Origin: Tubiluchus corallicola
Taxonomy: Eukaryota > Priapulida > Priapulimorpha > Priapulimorphida > Tubiluchidae
Assembly (NCBI GenBank): GCA_030141605.1
Contig: JAQGDQ010000039.1
Span: forward strand, 436,001-500,000
Direction: 5' to 3'
DNA: 64,000 nt
How positions within the stretch are numbered: the first letter of the stretch is position 1; each line of letters begins with the position of its first letter. Shown here piece by piece: positions 1-15,000 of the stretch. Under the pieces are notes generated by a model that did not search any database, was not told where the DNA came from, and saw only the letters and a list, made by a program, of their open reading frames with translations. Made by a program: the position numbers and the translations under genes.

Positions 1-3000
1 CTGGGGGACTCAGGATGGTAAGAAACTTTTTCATTATGTATGTTGACCCAAATTTTAAGTCTTCTTGTACTGAAGCAAAGCACTACATCGTGTACTCTTT
101 GAGACATGTTAATTCTTGAAAATTATACCAAGGCTAGCTACACGAGGTGCAAATTACAGAACTACCGTATTTTTTGCCGTTTAATAAGACTTGCTTTTTT
201 CCCAGTAAAGGCCATGCTAAAAACACTGTTGCTACACTTATATTAGTGTATTATATTGAACTTACTGAATACGATTAACACAAGAACTTTAATCATGCTC
301 AAAATGATTTTTTGAAAGGAATAATTCCACCGTCATTCAACTCCTCCTAGGGCTTGAATTAAATTCAAATTTTTTTTCATAAGTCACACTTGAATATAAT
401 AATCTACAAGTATGACACGAGTTAACCACACTTGATAAGGCATAGTCAGATGTAAAGACAGTCACTGTGTTAGTTAGGCTTCCAGATTTGGATCTGAACT
501 CATTCAGTTTTGTGTGGGCTACTTGTTTTGATATGGGAGCCACAAAATTATCTGTACGTTGGCTGGCCTGGTTATTCATGCATGACCAAACGTATCATGA
601 ATATCGCACTTTCACACTTGTTTAACCTACTTATCATTTACATGTTAATTTTACATTGATTAATCACATCAACCTTGTGCTTCCAAAGTTGCACACTTCT
701 TTGCAGTTTTGTGTATATTCGAGATGGTGTGTGTAATCAGTATATAAACTTTTATTGTTTAAGGTGGTGAAGGGAAGCTGGGTAAAGTCATTGACACACG
801 CGGTTGGGATAACGAGTCGGGACGCAGCGTCGCTAATGTAATGTGGGTATCAGGAGCTACTAACGTTTATAGAGTGGGCCATAAGGGAAAAGTTGACTTG
901 AGATATGTGCAAGATGCTTCAGGTGGACCATTCTATCGTGATCATCTACCTATTCTAGGTAAATATTACTTCATATTATTTAAATATTTCAATGCAATTG
1001 TTCAAAGCTTTGGAAAGTAATTCGGTTATTGTAATTGGTTGTATGAGCGTGTGAGCTCATATTTTTGTTTGCCATTAGCCTACACATACTTATATTTGTA
1101 AACGCCACGTTTCTGTATAATGTTAACAAAAAATTCATCAATTTGTTGCTCACAAAATTCATCCTGGGCTCTGCACGTTTGAAAACAAAACTTGATTTTG
1201 GGAGCTTCTAAATGGCAGATGATAAAGATGAAAAAGATCTACAGTACTAATAAATGGTGGCATTTCACTGAACAAAATTACCAGATAGGCAAATGCTCTC
1301 TCTTTTCTTTTCTCGTATATGCTCTTCAAAAATCAAAATAATTATTAATCAGGTACAGAAGAATTTAGGCAAGTCATACAATATTTTGCATTGGTATACA
1401 AAAGCTATACAGTCAGTTAGTTGCTATAAAGTTCTATTATTTGCTGAGACATATTAAAAAGTAAGAGGAAATAACAATAACCGATTTATATTAAATGCTC
1501 GCACTTTTTTAATTTAGTACTAGGCTGCGTTACCTAATGTGGAAAACTCAAATGCTAGTAGTTCATGACTTGACAAATGTGTTCTGTACTTCCGTTTGTT
1601 AACATTGTTTCATCGAATCAGATTCTGTTGGTGATGCCTTTTCTACAACCATAACAACCCTTGACGGTTTTTAGGCCAGGTAGTAGAGCAAGCGGTTGCA
1701 GCGTCATCAACTCAAAATCATCGGTTCAATGTCGGCGATCGGGTGAAGTGTTGCTTAGACACTGATGTGTTAAAGTCTATGCAAGAAGGACATGGCGGAT
1801 GGAACCCTCGTATGTCTGAGGTACAGTAGACGTCGTTTTGACATATATCGCAATAAATAAACACATGTGACTCACTTCTGTGAAGTTTTACTGCATGATT
1901 TTACCTTCATCCAAGGAGCTTAATATTGCAATGATGTGCTGGGCCCTCCCGTCATGGGTTTGATTGGTTGCTCCCATGCTGGTTTGTTTCCTCATATTGC
2001 AGATGCCAAGTGGTCCCGGTTCAATGCCAAGATGATGAAGAAAAACTTTATGAAGACAGACAGAGATTTATACAAATAACTTGCCAGTAAACTTGTCCTA
2101 TGCACTTCATGCTTATTGTGTCTGAGAAACAGGTGCTGTAATAGTAAAACACCTGTCCGTTTACCTGCTGAATCAACGAGGCCATTCCATACCAGCTACT
2201 TGTAATAGACCGAACCATCACAATGTGGGGGTGGGGCGAAAACAAATGGTATTTTGCCATCTCAACAATGTGGTACCTCAGTAGCCGTAGATAATTTGAA
2301 CACAGTATCGTTGATGTGCAATTTAGTTGAGTTCAATTCAATTTCTATTTGTAGTAAAACACCTGTCCGTTTACCTGCTGAATCAACGAGGCCATTCCAT
2401 ACCAGCTACTTGTAATAGACCGAACCATCATAATGTGGGGGTGGGGCGAAAACAAATGGTATTTTGCCATCTCAACAATGTGGTACCTCAGTAGCCGTAG
2501 ATAATTTGAACACAGTATCGTTGATGTGCAATTTAGTTGAGTTCAATTCAATTTCTATTTGTTTGTGTCATACAACAAACATGTAATAAAGATTAGTAAT
2601 TATTACTAGTCAATAAGAGACGGGAGTGGAGAAAGACCCTACGGTCACCGAGCTTCCACTCCTTACTAAATATACCAATATAATTGTTTTACTCAGAGGC
2701 GTTAGTAAACTGCATCTCTGATTATTGTAATTAGTTGGAATTAAGTATTCAGCAACAAGAAATATAATTTATGTACAACGGTATATCATATCAACGATAT
2801 ATATCAGAAACAACAATAATTCTAACCGTTGATAAACTCAATAAAAATGCTCAAATTGCGGAAGATTTTAACTATTCAGACATCAGCTGTGCATTAGCTA
2901 TGCCTACACGCTTAATCAGTTCTTGTTATCGTGTGCACAGTTACAGTCAAGCAACAATTACAAAGTTCAAAGTCTATTTTTCAGAAGTTTTCTTCCTTTT

Positions 3001-6000
3001 TGGCTTGCATTTGAAAGCTACTTTATCTTAGCTACTTTAGCTGTCACTTGAAAGCTACAAAGATTAGATAACTTTGTTTCTAAATTATAATGTCTAATGA
3101 ACGTTTAAGCTTATTGTTTAGCTATTAGTTTTCTTATGCTGCCTTTAGTTGTACCCGTTTTAGTCATTCACATTTTGGGTTCCAAAAAATGAACAAAATT
3201 TTGTTTGTTCCTCACTGCATTCTGATCGTGATTACGTAGGACTTAGTTGTGTCACTTAGTAGATTTATGTTAAAAAATAATATTTCTGGCTTTCTGCAGT
3301 ATATCGGAAAAGTTGGAACAGTTCACCGAATGACAGATAGAGGAGATATTAGGGTTCAGTACGAAGGCTGTAATAATCGATGGACATTTCATCCTGGCGC
3401 TTTAACGAAGGTGAAAACATTTTATTACAAAAATACTTTTTTTGAATTGCGATAAAAACATTGTACTGGCAGCTTTATGTAGTCAAAGACCAAACTTATC
3501 ACTAATTAGTTATTACCACATGGAAACTGTAGAGGAAGACATCTAATAAACTGCTGGTTTAATTTGTTGTATCCACTTATTTTGCAGGTTAATATGTTTG
3601 CTGTTGGTGACATTGTGCGGGTTAGCGATGACGTAGCTCGAGTGAAAGAGCTTCAAAAGAACCATGGGGAATGGACAGATAACATGAGATCTGTAAGACT
3701 TATTTATATACTTTTGGACTAACTTATCATCTCGAACTTTCGAAACTGGTACGGTGTATTGAGTCTTGATATTTATGTGGTGTATTTCAGTCGTCTGTGT
3801 TCTTGTATTTTCGTGTGGGTTACCTTGACCATTTTAACACAGGTCTTTTTCTTTAAATTAACACTTCACTCAACCTTCATTCTAGTACTCCATTAAACAA
3901 ACTTTGGTTAAAATTTACCTTTTGTATTAAAATTTTTCTCAACTTGATCCATGCGAAATGTCGATAATCTAAAAAATACCTTGACATCTAATCTGAAAAT
4001 GGGATTATAATTTCGCTATTTAAGTATGCTTCTGCAAGATTGAAAAGTACTAGATGAAAAATAACAATACAGCATTTGAGATTTTTAAATTTTATGACTG
4101 CTTGTGCATATGTATTTTAGGCTCTTGGTAAAACGGGTAAAGTGATAAAAATCTACCCGGACGGAGACCTGCGAGTGGCTGTCGCTGGACACACTTGGAC
4201 ATTTAACTCTTTGGTCATCACTCCCGTTCCTGGCTCTGTACATGAGATTAATAATACAATGACAGCAAATGAGAGGGAAGAACCAGCAAGTATGATTCAA
4301 GTCATCTGTGTTTTGTAGCTCAGTTTATCATTGATTATTAGTGTATTATTACAGCATTTAAATTAATGGTTAAAGTAAATTTTTATTTGGATTAAGTCAC
4401 ACTAATGACTTCAAGGAAAACAGGATGATTTCTCATATCCTGCCCCATCTTGAAGTATGACAAAAGTATGCATTTTAACATCAATAATACTGCAAAAACA
4501 TTTATAATAATTACAGATTAAAAACTTAATTAATGGCAGGCAAGCCCAACCAGTGATGACAGCACAACTGAACAATTTGCAACAGTACAAACATTCCATG
4601 TTGTACATATTTGTGAAAGCGAAAATTAAAGTCAGTGCTACTGTACGACATTCTGTGTGATCTCCAAAACTCGGCAATTTGCAGTATGAAAACTCAAATT
4701 TCAAATTTTACCGCTGTGCTCACGCATGTGCACTATGTCACAAATGAACACCTCTGGACTGAGAAGTACAGCACCTATTTTTTATATAGCGCATTTCTGA
4801 AATGCAAGCGCTAATTTAACCATCTAACTAACAAAGGGTAAAATGCACATAAGAGTGAAGAGCTAGGCACAGGAATGCAAAATTGCTTTTGTGTGGTAAT
4901 AATGCTTTCATGTAAATCATTCTTGAAAAAATAATGTCCCTTTCTATGTTTTTAATAAGTAGATTGTTTAGATCTACAGTTCAAGATTGGGTCCGATTTT
5001 CCTTTATGAATAAGATAAAACTTATTTTGCATTCCGAAAGCAGGGTATGAGAAGCATTCAATCTACCATGAAACTGTCCAGTTATGAAAAGATAAAAGTG
5101 GAGAAATTCAACATGGAGCACACTCATTTTTACACCAGTGAAAGTTACCGTAGAAAGTTTCTGTGATTTTACTTCACTTCATTTTTATAAATTTGGCAAG
5201 TTAAAGCTGTTAAAATGTGTCTTGTGGCATGTTGTCACAACTTGAGATTTCATTGCATAACCTGTCTATATACTGTCTTTATACAATAAAATTCGCTTAA
5301 TAAATCCACTGAATCATCACTGATATTAAAGATACATGTATTGCATTTTTTTAACTTGGCAAGTAGTTTATCACATTTAAAAAGGTAGTGGCATCGCGGA
5401 TAAACAATATTTTCTTTACGCAAGTTACTTTAATCATACGAATGCTAATAAATTGTTGCAGTTTACTAAAAAACTTTTCATAAGCAGCTTACTAAGTGTT
5501 AAGAGCATTGGCTTCATAAATAAACAATACACACTGAATTAATGCAGAAAACACTACTTAGTAGGTCTTTTCGATTTATAAATCCAACCGCTTATTAAAT
5601 CTATTTAGCAAAAAAAATTCCATGGCTTACGCATACTTAGTAAGAAGCTAGAGCCTGCTAATATTTTTTCAGTGAAGTGAACCTAAGCAGTGTATCGTAC
5701 CATGCTAGGGTGCTGTCTGCAATATGCACTTTATTTTCTTAGATCCCTTGGCGACACTCCTAGAGCAGCTGATTGATCATCGAAACGAGTCAAAAGGTCA
5801 CGATCAATTGGTACGTGAAGCTGCGCAGGGACACACCAAATTCATTTGCGAGTACTTAGAAAAGCACCCAGATAAGGTGAGTTTCAGTTTTTTGTCTTTG
5901 TTTGCACCATTCAGGTCATCTAGCACTCTGAGGAAAATGTTACTTTCAACTGATTAGTTTCAAAGCTTCAGTATGAAAGATAGAGATTCCAAATAATTTA

Positions 6001-9000
6001 TTACTGGTGTTACTTTCACTAGAGCCTTGGTGTTTGGATAGTCACTGTACATTTATATATTTTTAACAGACATATTTCAAAATAGAATGCAGATGGTAAA
6101 TATGAATGACAATTATAAACATTATTGAAAGTGACCCCTGTTAGCATCAATACAGGCTTGGATCCTTCTTCTTTTGTTTCTAAATGCCGCATTGGGATCA
6201 AAAGCTGAAATATAAAAAAACATAATTAGAATGCACATACATCTCTGAATATTGGAATTGTGTGTTCTAAGAATCTGCCGACTAACATTAAAAATTGTAA
6301 TATCTTATCTTAAAGTATCTAGTATCTTACACTAGCTTGTTTGTGTCTTGTATATTATCAATCTATTATACATACTTTTGATGAAAACAAATATGACAAC
6401 TTTAACGTTATTGCTGCATGACTTTCGTTTAGCTTAAGCTTCAGCCCATGTATTTCTAATAAAATCGGTTTACTCTTTCTTGAAAAATTCTTGAATGAAT
6501 CTTTTGGATTGCTCGTCATTACAGATTGATCAGAAAAGTTCAGGAAAGACGGCGCTACAAGTCGCATGTCATCAAGGTCACATTGATGCAGTGCGGTTGC
6601 TTTTGGGCAGAAATGCAAATTTGGAAGTGCACGATGAAGATGGGGACACAGCTTTGCATTACTCTGCATTTGGGTGAGTACTGATGTCCTTTACCTTTCT
6701 TCTACCGTATATATATAGATAATGTTTCACGCATTTGGTGCAACACATTTTATGCATTTTCACTGGTATTTCAGTTTCACTTTGATCCAGAAAACACAGT
6801 AGTACTAATTTTCACAGTTCAAATGGCTACAACAGGTTTTTACATTTTCTAAATGGACTTTTGAGTTTGCTATGTAATCATAATGCGTAGTTCCTCAACA
6901 TGTCAGATCGTTCTTACTCAGCTAAAGTGATTATTAATTGACTGCTAGTTGGGTACATTACTTCGTTTCAAACGGGAGGGAAAATTTGAAGCGACCATCA
7001 GTTCGTCGTTTTACACGAGTTTGCTTTGTCAAACAATAACTAATTTTCAATAATGAAACGAAACTTTTTTATCAGACCGTGCACTAGCTCTGTTCAGCGC
7101 TATTGCTCGCAATATTCTTCACAAGTTTCATAAAACTCTTGCTTTTTTGCTTTAGAACATGTAGAGCAGTCTCTATTTTCTTTTCAATTTTGGTGGCCAA
7201 ATCGTTCATTACTTACTTACTAAATTACTTACTAATTACTAATTACTTATTAATTACTTACTAAATTTGCTTTTATGAAGTAATCAACCAGATGTGATGG
7301 ACCTGCTGCTTCAAAAAGGAGCAAAAATCAACACGTTGAATAAGGGCAAATGTTCTGCCGTCCATGTTGCTGTCAACAAACAGCATGTGAGCTGTGTCAA
7401 AGTTTTACTGAAGCATAAATGCAATGTCAACATTCAGGTGAGCATTAATTTTTTATCATGGGCATTTACCTGTGACATTTTGTTCTATGCGAGCAGCTTT
7501 ATACAACCTAGCAGCCAAATAGCAAGAAGTCTTGATTCTAACATCTGATTCAAGGTAGTTGTCACATCAGAGTTTTTAAAAGCCAGGTTATTCCTAAACT
7601 ATCAAAGGATACCTAAATAAAAACAAAATAAATAAAATATCAGGAAAAATTATAATTGGTAATTGGAGAGCCTGTCCGTTGAAAACCGGCACTTATCTTT
7701 CTTCCCAGAACACCAAAAGTCATTGTTGCAATTCTGTCCACAAATCTTATTCCTGAGTGTCACCTTGGGTCCTAGGAAAAATCTGGTGATTCCTCACACT
7801 CACTCTGTCTGTCTGTCTGTCTGTCTGTCACACTTTTGTCAGCTCTACAGTACTTGTTTTTGCCCATTTGAGTTGAAATTTGGTGAGATGGTTAGTTAGG
7901 ATATCCTTGGTTCAAAATAAAAAATAGTAACGATTCTTTCATTAATTAGTAAATTAATTCGAATTGTTTAATGTAGACACTCAGTGTGATCTTAGTGATT
8001 GAGGCAATACTATGTCAATTATATCATTCACTTGGTCTCTCATAGCAAAAATATGTAAGTCCAATAAGTAATTAAAAAAGTAGATGTCACAATGCACCGC
8101 ATCCAAATTAAAAGGCCCACCATACATGTACAACTGCCAAGTGGTCATGATTTTTGATTAAAACTATTATTAGCTTTGCGTTGTTAAGATTAAAATTGTC
8201 ATCAACTAGTTAACACAAGTTTGGTGAGTAAGTCAAATTAAAGTGCATTAAATTAAGCTAACTTTCTTTAATGGAAAAACCTACCCTCGAACAACAGTTA
8301 TTGCATTTTACTTAAAAATATTGAAATCACCACACAATATATGCACGTTAAATGCCTTGCTTAAAAATACAAAAGAAATTTAAATATTTCTTATCTCCAT
8401 CAAACCAACCTCGCTGCCGGCATATTGGAAAAGATGACATAAGCTGGTGCCTGTTGGGCAGCATGAATGCCATGAAGACAAACTGTGTGAAGGTACACAT
8501 TGGGAAATTTCTACAGTTCACTCAGAAGTTCTGTTATTCTAGCATTGTATTTATGTAATGCATTTATGCAAAAATTAGTCATTGGATCAATTATAACCAA
8601 GTTTAAAGTGGTTACATAGCTTTAAACCATAGGATTATACGTTAAAATGTGTAAGTAATGTATATTAATAGTGTGAATAACTAATTTGCAGATTTTTATT
8701 GACTTTCAGATATGCGTGCAAAGTTACGAGCATATAGTAGGTGCCGGGTGGGTTAATTAGTTTATAAAGATCGCTGTATAAGTGTTTATAATGCACAGTA
8801 ACCAGACGACGTCATGTTTCATTCAAAATGAGCTCACCCAAGCGTTAAGTGATCGCAACTTTTAAGTTGATTTTACTAATTACACGAGGCGCTTGTCACA
8901 GTTTTATTTTTGAAACTTTCTAACATTATCACAGTTTTATTTTTGAAACTTTCTAACATTTTTCTCAAACATAAAAATAGCTAAACTTCCCGAGATACTT

Positions 9001-12000
9001 GGCTTTTGCTTTAAACCCTCTTGTGCTTGTGCTGGGAATGGTGGAATATTTTGCTCACTCAGCAGCATGTGATCTGCCTGTTTTACTGTACTAAATGTAC
9101 ATGATGTACTGTACATGGTAATTGTATTAAAACTTGTTGTTCATTTGTTTCAGGATTCGTATGGTGATACAGCGTTACACGACGCCATCGGGAAAGACAA
9201 TACTGAGATTATAGATCTTATAGTTACTGCTCCAGGTTTAGACTTTGGTCTAAAAAACAAAAGAGGTTTTAATGTTCTTCATCATGCTGCCTTAAAAGGA
9301 AACAATTAGTATGTGAATTGCATTATCTTTAATATTAATATTCTACTAGTTTTATTATTATTAAATTAAAATGTTGGATATAAAAATTGTAAAAACATGT
9401 CAGTACTTTCTGCATTCTGTAAAAAAACTTTATTGCTAGCTTCTACTAGAAACTAGGATCATAATGTTTCTCAGTTCTACCATTACTGTGTATATTGTCA
9501 TTTGTGCCAAGTCTAAAGTTGAAAATGATTTCATTTGCTTGCAAAATTTCTGGAGCTCTTTATTAGAGACAAATATTGTGAAGCTTTATATTATGTAAAC
9601 AATAAAATAAGTTTGGGATAAAAAATTGTTTTGAGTGCCCTTTGCTGTCTCCTTTGAACTAATGAAATAAATCACTCCAATTGTACATCAAATACATCTC
9701 TAACTTCGTATGTTATCTGCAATTGATGTTTTTGTTAATAGCAACTTTTGTTTTGCGTTTTTAAACAGTAAACTTTTTTAGTTATTTTGATTAAGTGCTA
9801 GATTTTTTATATCTTGTTTACATCAAGAAAATGAAATCATTTAGTTGACTTGGGTCCAAAAATTAACAAGTTCCTAAATTATCTGTAATTCTGGAATATA
9901 AGTAGAATTTAAATCACTTCTTTATCCCATTTTGTCTATATCTTTTTTATTTAGTGCCACTGAAAAGCTGCTACAAAAAACTCGGCAAATAGTCGACGTG
10001 AAAAAAGACGATGGTTTCGCTGCCCTTCATTTAGCAGCTCTTAATGGACATCGGGAGGTTGCAGAAACCTTAATTAAGCAGGTAACAAGCTTTCTCTTAT
10101 GGACTACCTTCAACAATTCATAAGATTATTGAAACTCGAGTGATTCTGTAAATGATTAACGCTGTAACAGCTAATAATTACTTATCGTTCATGTTTTTCT
10201 AGGGTGGATGCGATATAGATATAAGAAACAATAGAAAGCAGACACCATTGTTACTAGCAGTTAGTCAAATTCATGCCAGTATCGTGGAGGTACTCGTTTG
10301 TGCACTTTATATTTAAACTCAAATCCGGTAATATGATTTGGCTTATAACGAAACTCTCTGTAGTACGATGATTTTATTATGTCCCTGCTAGGGTCATAAT
10401 AAAGCCATTTAATTACTTATGGTTTACTATGAAACCCTGTTTCATACGATGATTCCTCGAAGTCCAATATGAGTTCAATATAAAGGAACACTTGTAATAT
10501 GATCTCTGCTGTGGCCCGCCTCATCTAGACACTTCAGCTGTTGTTAACAGTGATCATAGCTCAGTTGATTGCTTTTACAACATAATGCATGTATGTACAG
10601 TATCATAGCTAAGCCTATTGTTGTTTTAAGCAGTCAGCTGCACAAATTTAAATGTCTTGTAGTCAAATTATTGATCTCTGAAAAGCCTTCCGCTTCCCAC
10701 TCTGATAAAAATTTGCCATTATAGTTTATATAAACTATATTTTTTAGTGCCTTCCTATCCATAGATAGCTACACTTTGTTTACTGTAACAAGCGCCCAGT
10801 TATAATACCAAAGCAGCAAAAAGTCACATACCGCAGACTTTTTGGCACCACTGACCCTGGTACTTCCAGGCTTGTTTCTAGACTGACTGGCAGTGTGTTA
10901 GTGGGAAATGGGGATTAAACAAAGCTTAAATTATGTTCACTGATGAAAAGAAAACCAATGTAGAGACTACAAGTGCCACGTAATTGCTGTTTTACAGTAG
11001 AAATAACATACTAGGAGTTGTGAGCAATGGATAGTAGAAAATACGCTTGATACGGAAAAATGTTTTGGTCCCTTGAAAATCGTATTGTAGGGATTCGACT
11101 GTACTTTAATTACGTATATGTGGGATCTGTCCACGTATGCATGTAACAGCCCAACTTTTTGCATGAAAATCTATTTTTCAAAACAGAAGTTCCCACCAGA
11201 AAGGAATCTTTGGCCTATTATTAATATTATGGATTTTGTGCCAGAAATTATGCTCACAACTAAATTCTAGTTTCTCTGCAATTTGCTATCATGCTATGAA
11301 GAAAGAATTAAGTGCTTGTTGACGTAGGCCCACGAGCATAGGGGCTGTATGCTATTCTATGTATATTGTGACTTCCTGTCATTAAAAAATACAGTGCTGT
11401 GCTATACTGGAGATACCATTGCAATAAATATGTTTAATTTTATCGACCATTTACACTTTTGTTCCTGTCCGTGGTAGAGGCCCCAGTGCACTGCTTTCAC
11501 TGGGGCTTATAATGCTGTTAAAACAGTCCTGTCATGGGCGTAATGGCTTCTATTATTTTAGTAACCTAAACAAGATTTCTTCCAAATTGCACACTTAAGT
11601 TGCATTTAAGTCTTGCAGATTGTATTTTTGCATGACGAATTACATTTTAAATTAATTTACCACATTTTAGGCTTTGGTTGATCACAGCGCAAATGTGAAC
11701 GTGGAAGATGAAGAAGGTGATAGAGCACTCCATCTAGCATTGGCCAGACAAAGTACAGTTCAAGAATTAGAAAATGCTCCAGCTATTTCTCTCGTGAGTA
11801 CAGCATTGTTTTGTTTTTATGATCGCATATCGTAGTATAGTAAATTACCTGTTTGTTTTGTAAGTGGTACATTATACAAATAATGCCCTGTTTGGGAGCA
11901 GAAGTGCATTTATGACTCCGCGGAGATTGTCATATTCTGTACTCTTTCCGTGGCCATAGGCGCTGTTTCAATGTGGCACTGTTTTGACAAATTGTAAAAT

Positions 12001-15000
12001 TTATCAGAGAACAGATGTATAATATCTCATACGGGTTTGATGCCAGTAATAGGCCCAGTCGAGTCACTTTGCTCTAGAATGCCATCTGAAGACCTAGAGT
12101 AAAACACTGTTAAATTGACTTTGTGGCAATTTGTCACAGTATGGTTGCTAAACAAAAACTGATGTTCATGTAAAATTAGTAACAATTGAATAGAGTAACC
12201 TATAAAATGATATAATGAGTTACCGTAAACTGCTACAATTGTTACATAATAACAGATAAATATTTAGTAATATGATAGTATTAGATTTCTAGTTATGTCT
12301 TTTTTAAAACTCCAGTGTTTAAAGGAGACCAAAGGTGCTGTACTACATTTTCACTGAACTTCGCATGCTAATTCTTGTGTGCATTAGTGTTGGTATCGTG
12401 TTTCTTTGTGTAAAAAATTTGCACCTGTTGTTTAACTAGTACAAAGAAGTCACATAACAAAAACTCATTTTGGTTCTTTGTGGCATCACATGTTAATGTT
12501 TATGTAAATTTGTTTAACTTCTGTAATATGCTTTAGGAAATCGGTTCTCATTTTGCATCATGCATAGGTTTGTCTAACCTGTGTATGGAAACTGCATTAT
12601 TTTTAATTATTCATAATTTTAGTTTCAACATTTTTAACAATGATCAAATAAAGCCACATTAATGAATTTTGAAATAAAACTTTCTCGTAAGAAAGGAAAT
12701 GTGAAAGTCGGAAAACAGCTTGGATTTGAACCAAGGACACTCGCTTGCAAAACGAGCATTATGACCAGTACACTACTATGTGCAAGTGATTATTCTAGAT
12801 TATGCTATTACTGTACTATTGTTAATGCCGAAATGCAATGTGCATGTTTTAGCATCTTACGACATGGTACTACATAAGACCTGTTTATTATTATCCTATG
12901 ACCATGTACATGATTTGCTCATAACCCATGGGTCTGCTCAAATTTCTCTCTAACAGATCTTGGGAGAGCTGGAGACTCGAGGGATGGGCAGAAATATCGG
13001 CATAGCCATGGCTTGCTATTTAACTGAACACGGTGCTAGTCTGACATACAAAAACAAGGAAGGGAAGACTCCATTGGAATTTGTGAAGAATACTCAGATT
13101 GAAGATGTGCTCTGCCACTATTTTGCCATAGCACAAAGAAAAAGGTATGGTAAATAGTGTTGTAGTTTGTTTTTGTACCTGTTTTTATACAACTTCGTAA
13201 CTAGAATGCAACTTCGTAACAATGCATTTTAGTGCTGTGAATCCCCGTTTAACGATGTTTTGCTTTAAGGACGACTTTTTTGCTTTATACCTAATTTGAA
13301 AGAATAAAACTTTACCGATTCTGTAGGCCTATTTGTGATTTACTCTATCTGACAAGAAACTTTATTATTATAAGGGAATTCTGCCTATATTTTTTTGCTG
13401 TAACGATCAGTGAATGGGTGAAATTATAGCCCCAAGGCAAGGTTTGCCAGGTCCCCTGAGGTTTCACTGTCACTGTGCTTACTGTCTAACTTCGTGGGCC
13501 TTCAAATAAATAGTTGATGGGTCGTGGCTGAAAGAAGAACTGGTAGGTACAAGGAAAAATGATTCCAAAGAAATTAACAGCAAGAAATATACTTAAAATT
13601 CTTGATACAGTTAATCTGTCTGAATTAAGCATTATTGGTTTTTGCCCTGGAACATGAATTGATCTGGAAGTCATGGTTTCGTTTATCGATAATTCGCTTA
13701 ACATTTTGTATTAACGAGGGCTTACTTTTTATGATTATTATTGTTTTTTAATCAGTTTCTTGTTTCAAAACTATATTTTTCACAGTACATAGATATTAGT
13801 ATTCTTAAAAACTGTAACATACAAGGATGAATCTTCTCATTGTTTTGCATTTGCAGTGCTCAGTTAAAAGAGCCAACAGAAGCATCGGCCGAAATGAGTC
13901 AAGAACCTTTGTGTGTAATCTGTGAGGAGTGTCCACGTTCAGTCATTTTCAAACCATGCAGACACGTTGTCGCTTGTGTAGAATGCTGCATTCGCATGAA
14001 AAAGTGCATCACTTGTCAGATGCCAATCACTCAAAAACTGGACACAGGTCTGTAGTTAGTCCTTAAATAGAGTAATTCATTCGTTTTAACAATATAACTA
14101 AAAGTAGAAGTAATTAATTGCAACAAGGTTTATTAGCAATAATAATATTTTGGCAAACCATTGCCAGAGGCAGAGTAACCCCATTAGGCTAATAAGGTTG
14201 TAGCCTGGGCCTTGAATTTTGATAGACTCCTGGAGTCCTGAGACCCATGGCCAATTAAACAGAGATAATTCTGTTTAGCAAACAGGATAACACACTTATT
14301 TAAATTAAGCATGCTAAAGAGGAGTAAATTTATTTTTCTTTTTTTTGTTCATTGCTAGTAAGGACTTGACCATATATCGAATACAAAATTCCACGCATTT
14401 GTGCACAAGTAGTCTTGGTTACATAGGTCATTTGGATACAGAGGCAATTTAGACAAAAGAATTCGAACAATTACACCTGTAAGATTAAAATAGGACATTT
14501 AGACGTGTGCTGCATACTTCTCATTATCCAGTGTTTTAGAATCGTCATTAGAGGTAGCTTCAATGACGAGCTGCAACTCACACTTTAGTCAACCCGGGCA
14601 AAAAGGGTCTACAAACAAAATTATTCCCATTTATTACAAGTAACGGCAAAGGCTTTTGATAAGTCTATACAAAAACGGAATAACAGCTCACTAACATTTT
14701 TAATAGTTTCTGGGAAATTTGATGACAATCTGACCTGTGCACTAGTCTAATTTTTATTTTAAGCAAATATTTCAACTAGCTTAAGCCAAACTTAACAATT
14801 GCATCACAGGAATTGAAAATTTTAGCTGCAGACAGCAAACAGTTAAGTGCTCTAATAATAAAGGATAGAGGCTCGATATCTACAATAGATGTTTAGAGCA
14901 ACAGAAGACGAAGAGGAAAAAAACGGGATTGATTAAATTTCTAATTGTAATTGAAATTAAGCAAAAATTTTCGACATACAAGTAATACAGCATTTTCTGC

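Larger units (their letters stand above)
1675..4289 (+). other. mib2: Two Mib repeats (four exons) of the mind bomb gene
   Basis: Exons 1675-1820 plus 3300-3410 make repeat 1 ([48 protein letters not shown]). Exons 3588-3692 plus 4121-4289 make repeat 2 ([45 protein letters not shown]). Both repeats are split at the same place, after the GHGGW/NHGEW block, as expected if they arose by duplication. In known mind bomb proteins this region also contacts ligand tails. Confidence 0.9.
5743..13144 (+). other. mib2: Ankyrin-repeat array of the mind bomb gene
   Basis: Eight exons (5743-5876 to 12957-13144) encode consecutive ankyrin repeats. [52 protein letters not shown] and ALHLALA mark successive units. 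[18 protein letters not shown] is particularly close to vertebrate MIB2. The last unit ([15 protein letters not shown]) leads into a helical linker before the RINGs. The array is probably a scaffold for partner binding. Confidence 0.9.

Noticed and set aside
2048-3031. Short open frames at 2048-2260 and 2771-3031 in a mind bomb intron
   Set aside because: The first is part of the 210-bp tandem duplication; the second has no family match and both lie within a confirmed intron.
4411-4704. 97-codon minus-strand open frame in a mind bomb intron
   Set aside because: Cysteine-rich low-complexity translation, no family match, no splice context; expected by chance in AT-rich DNA.
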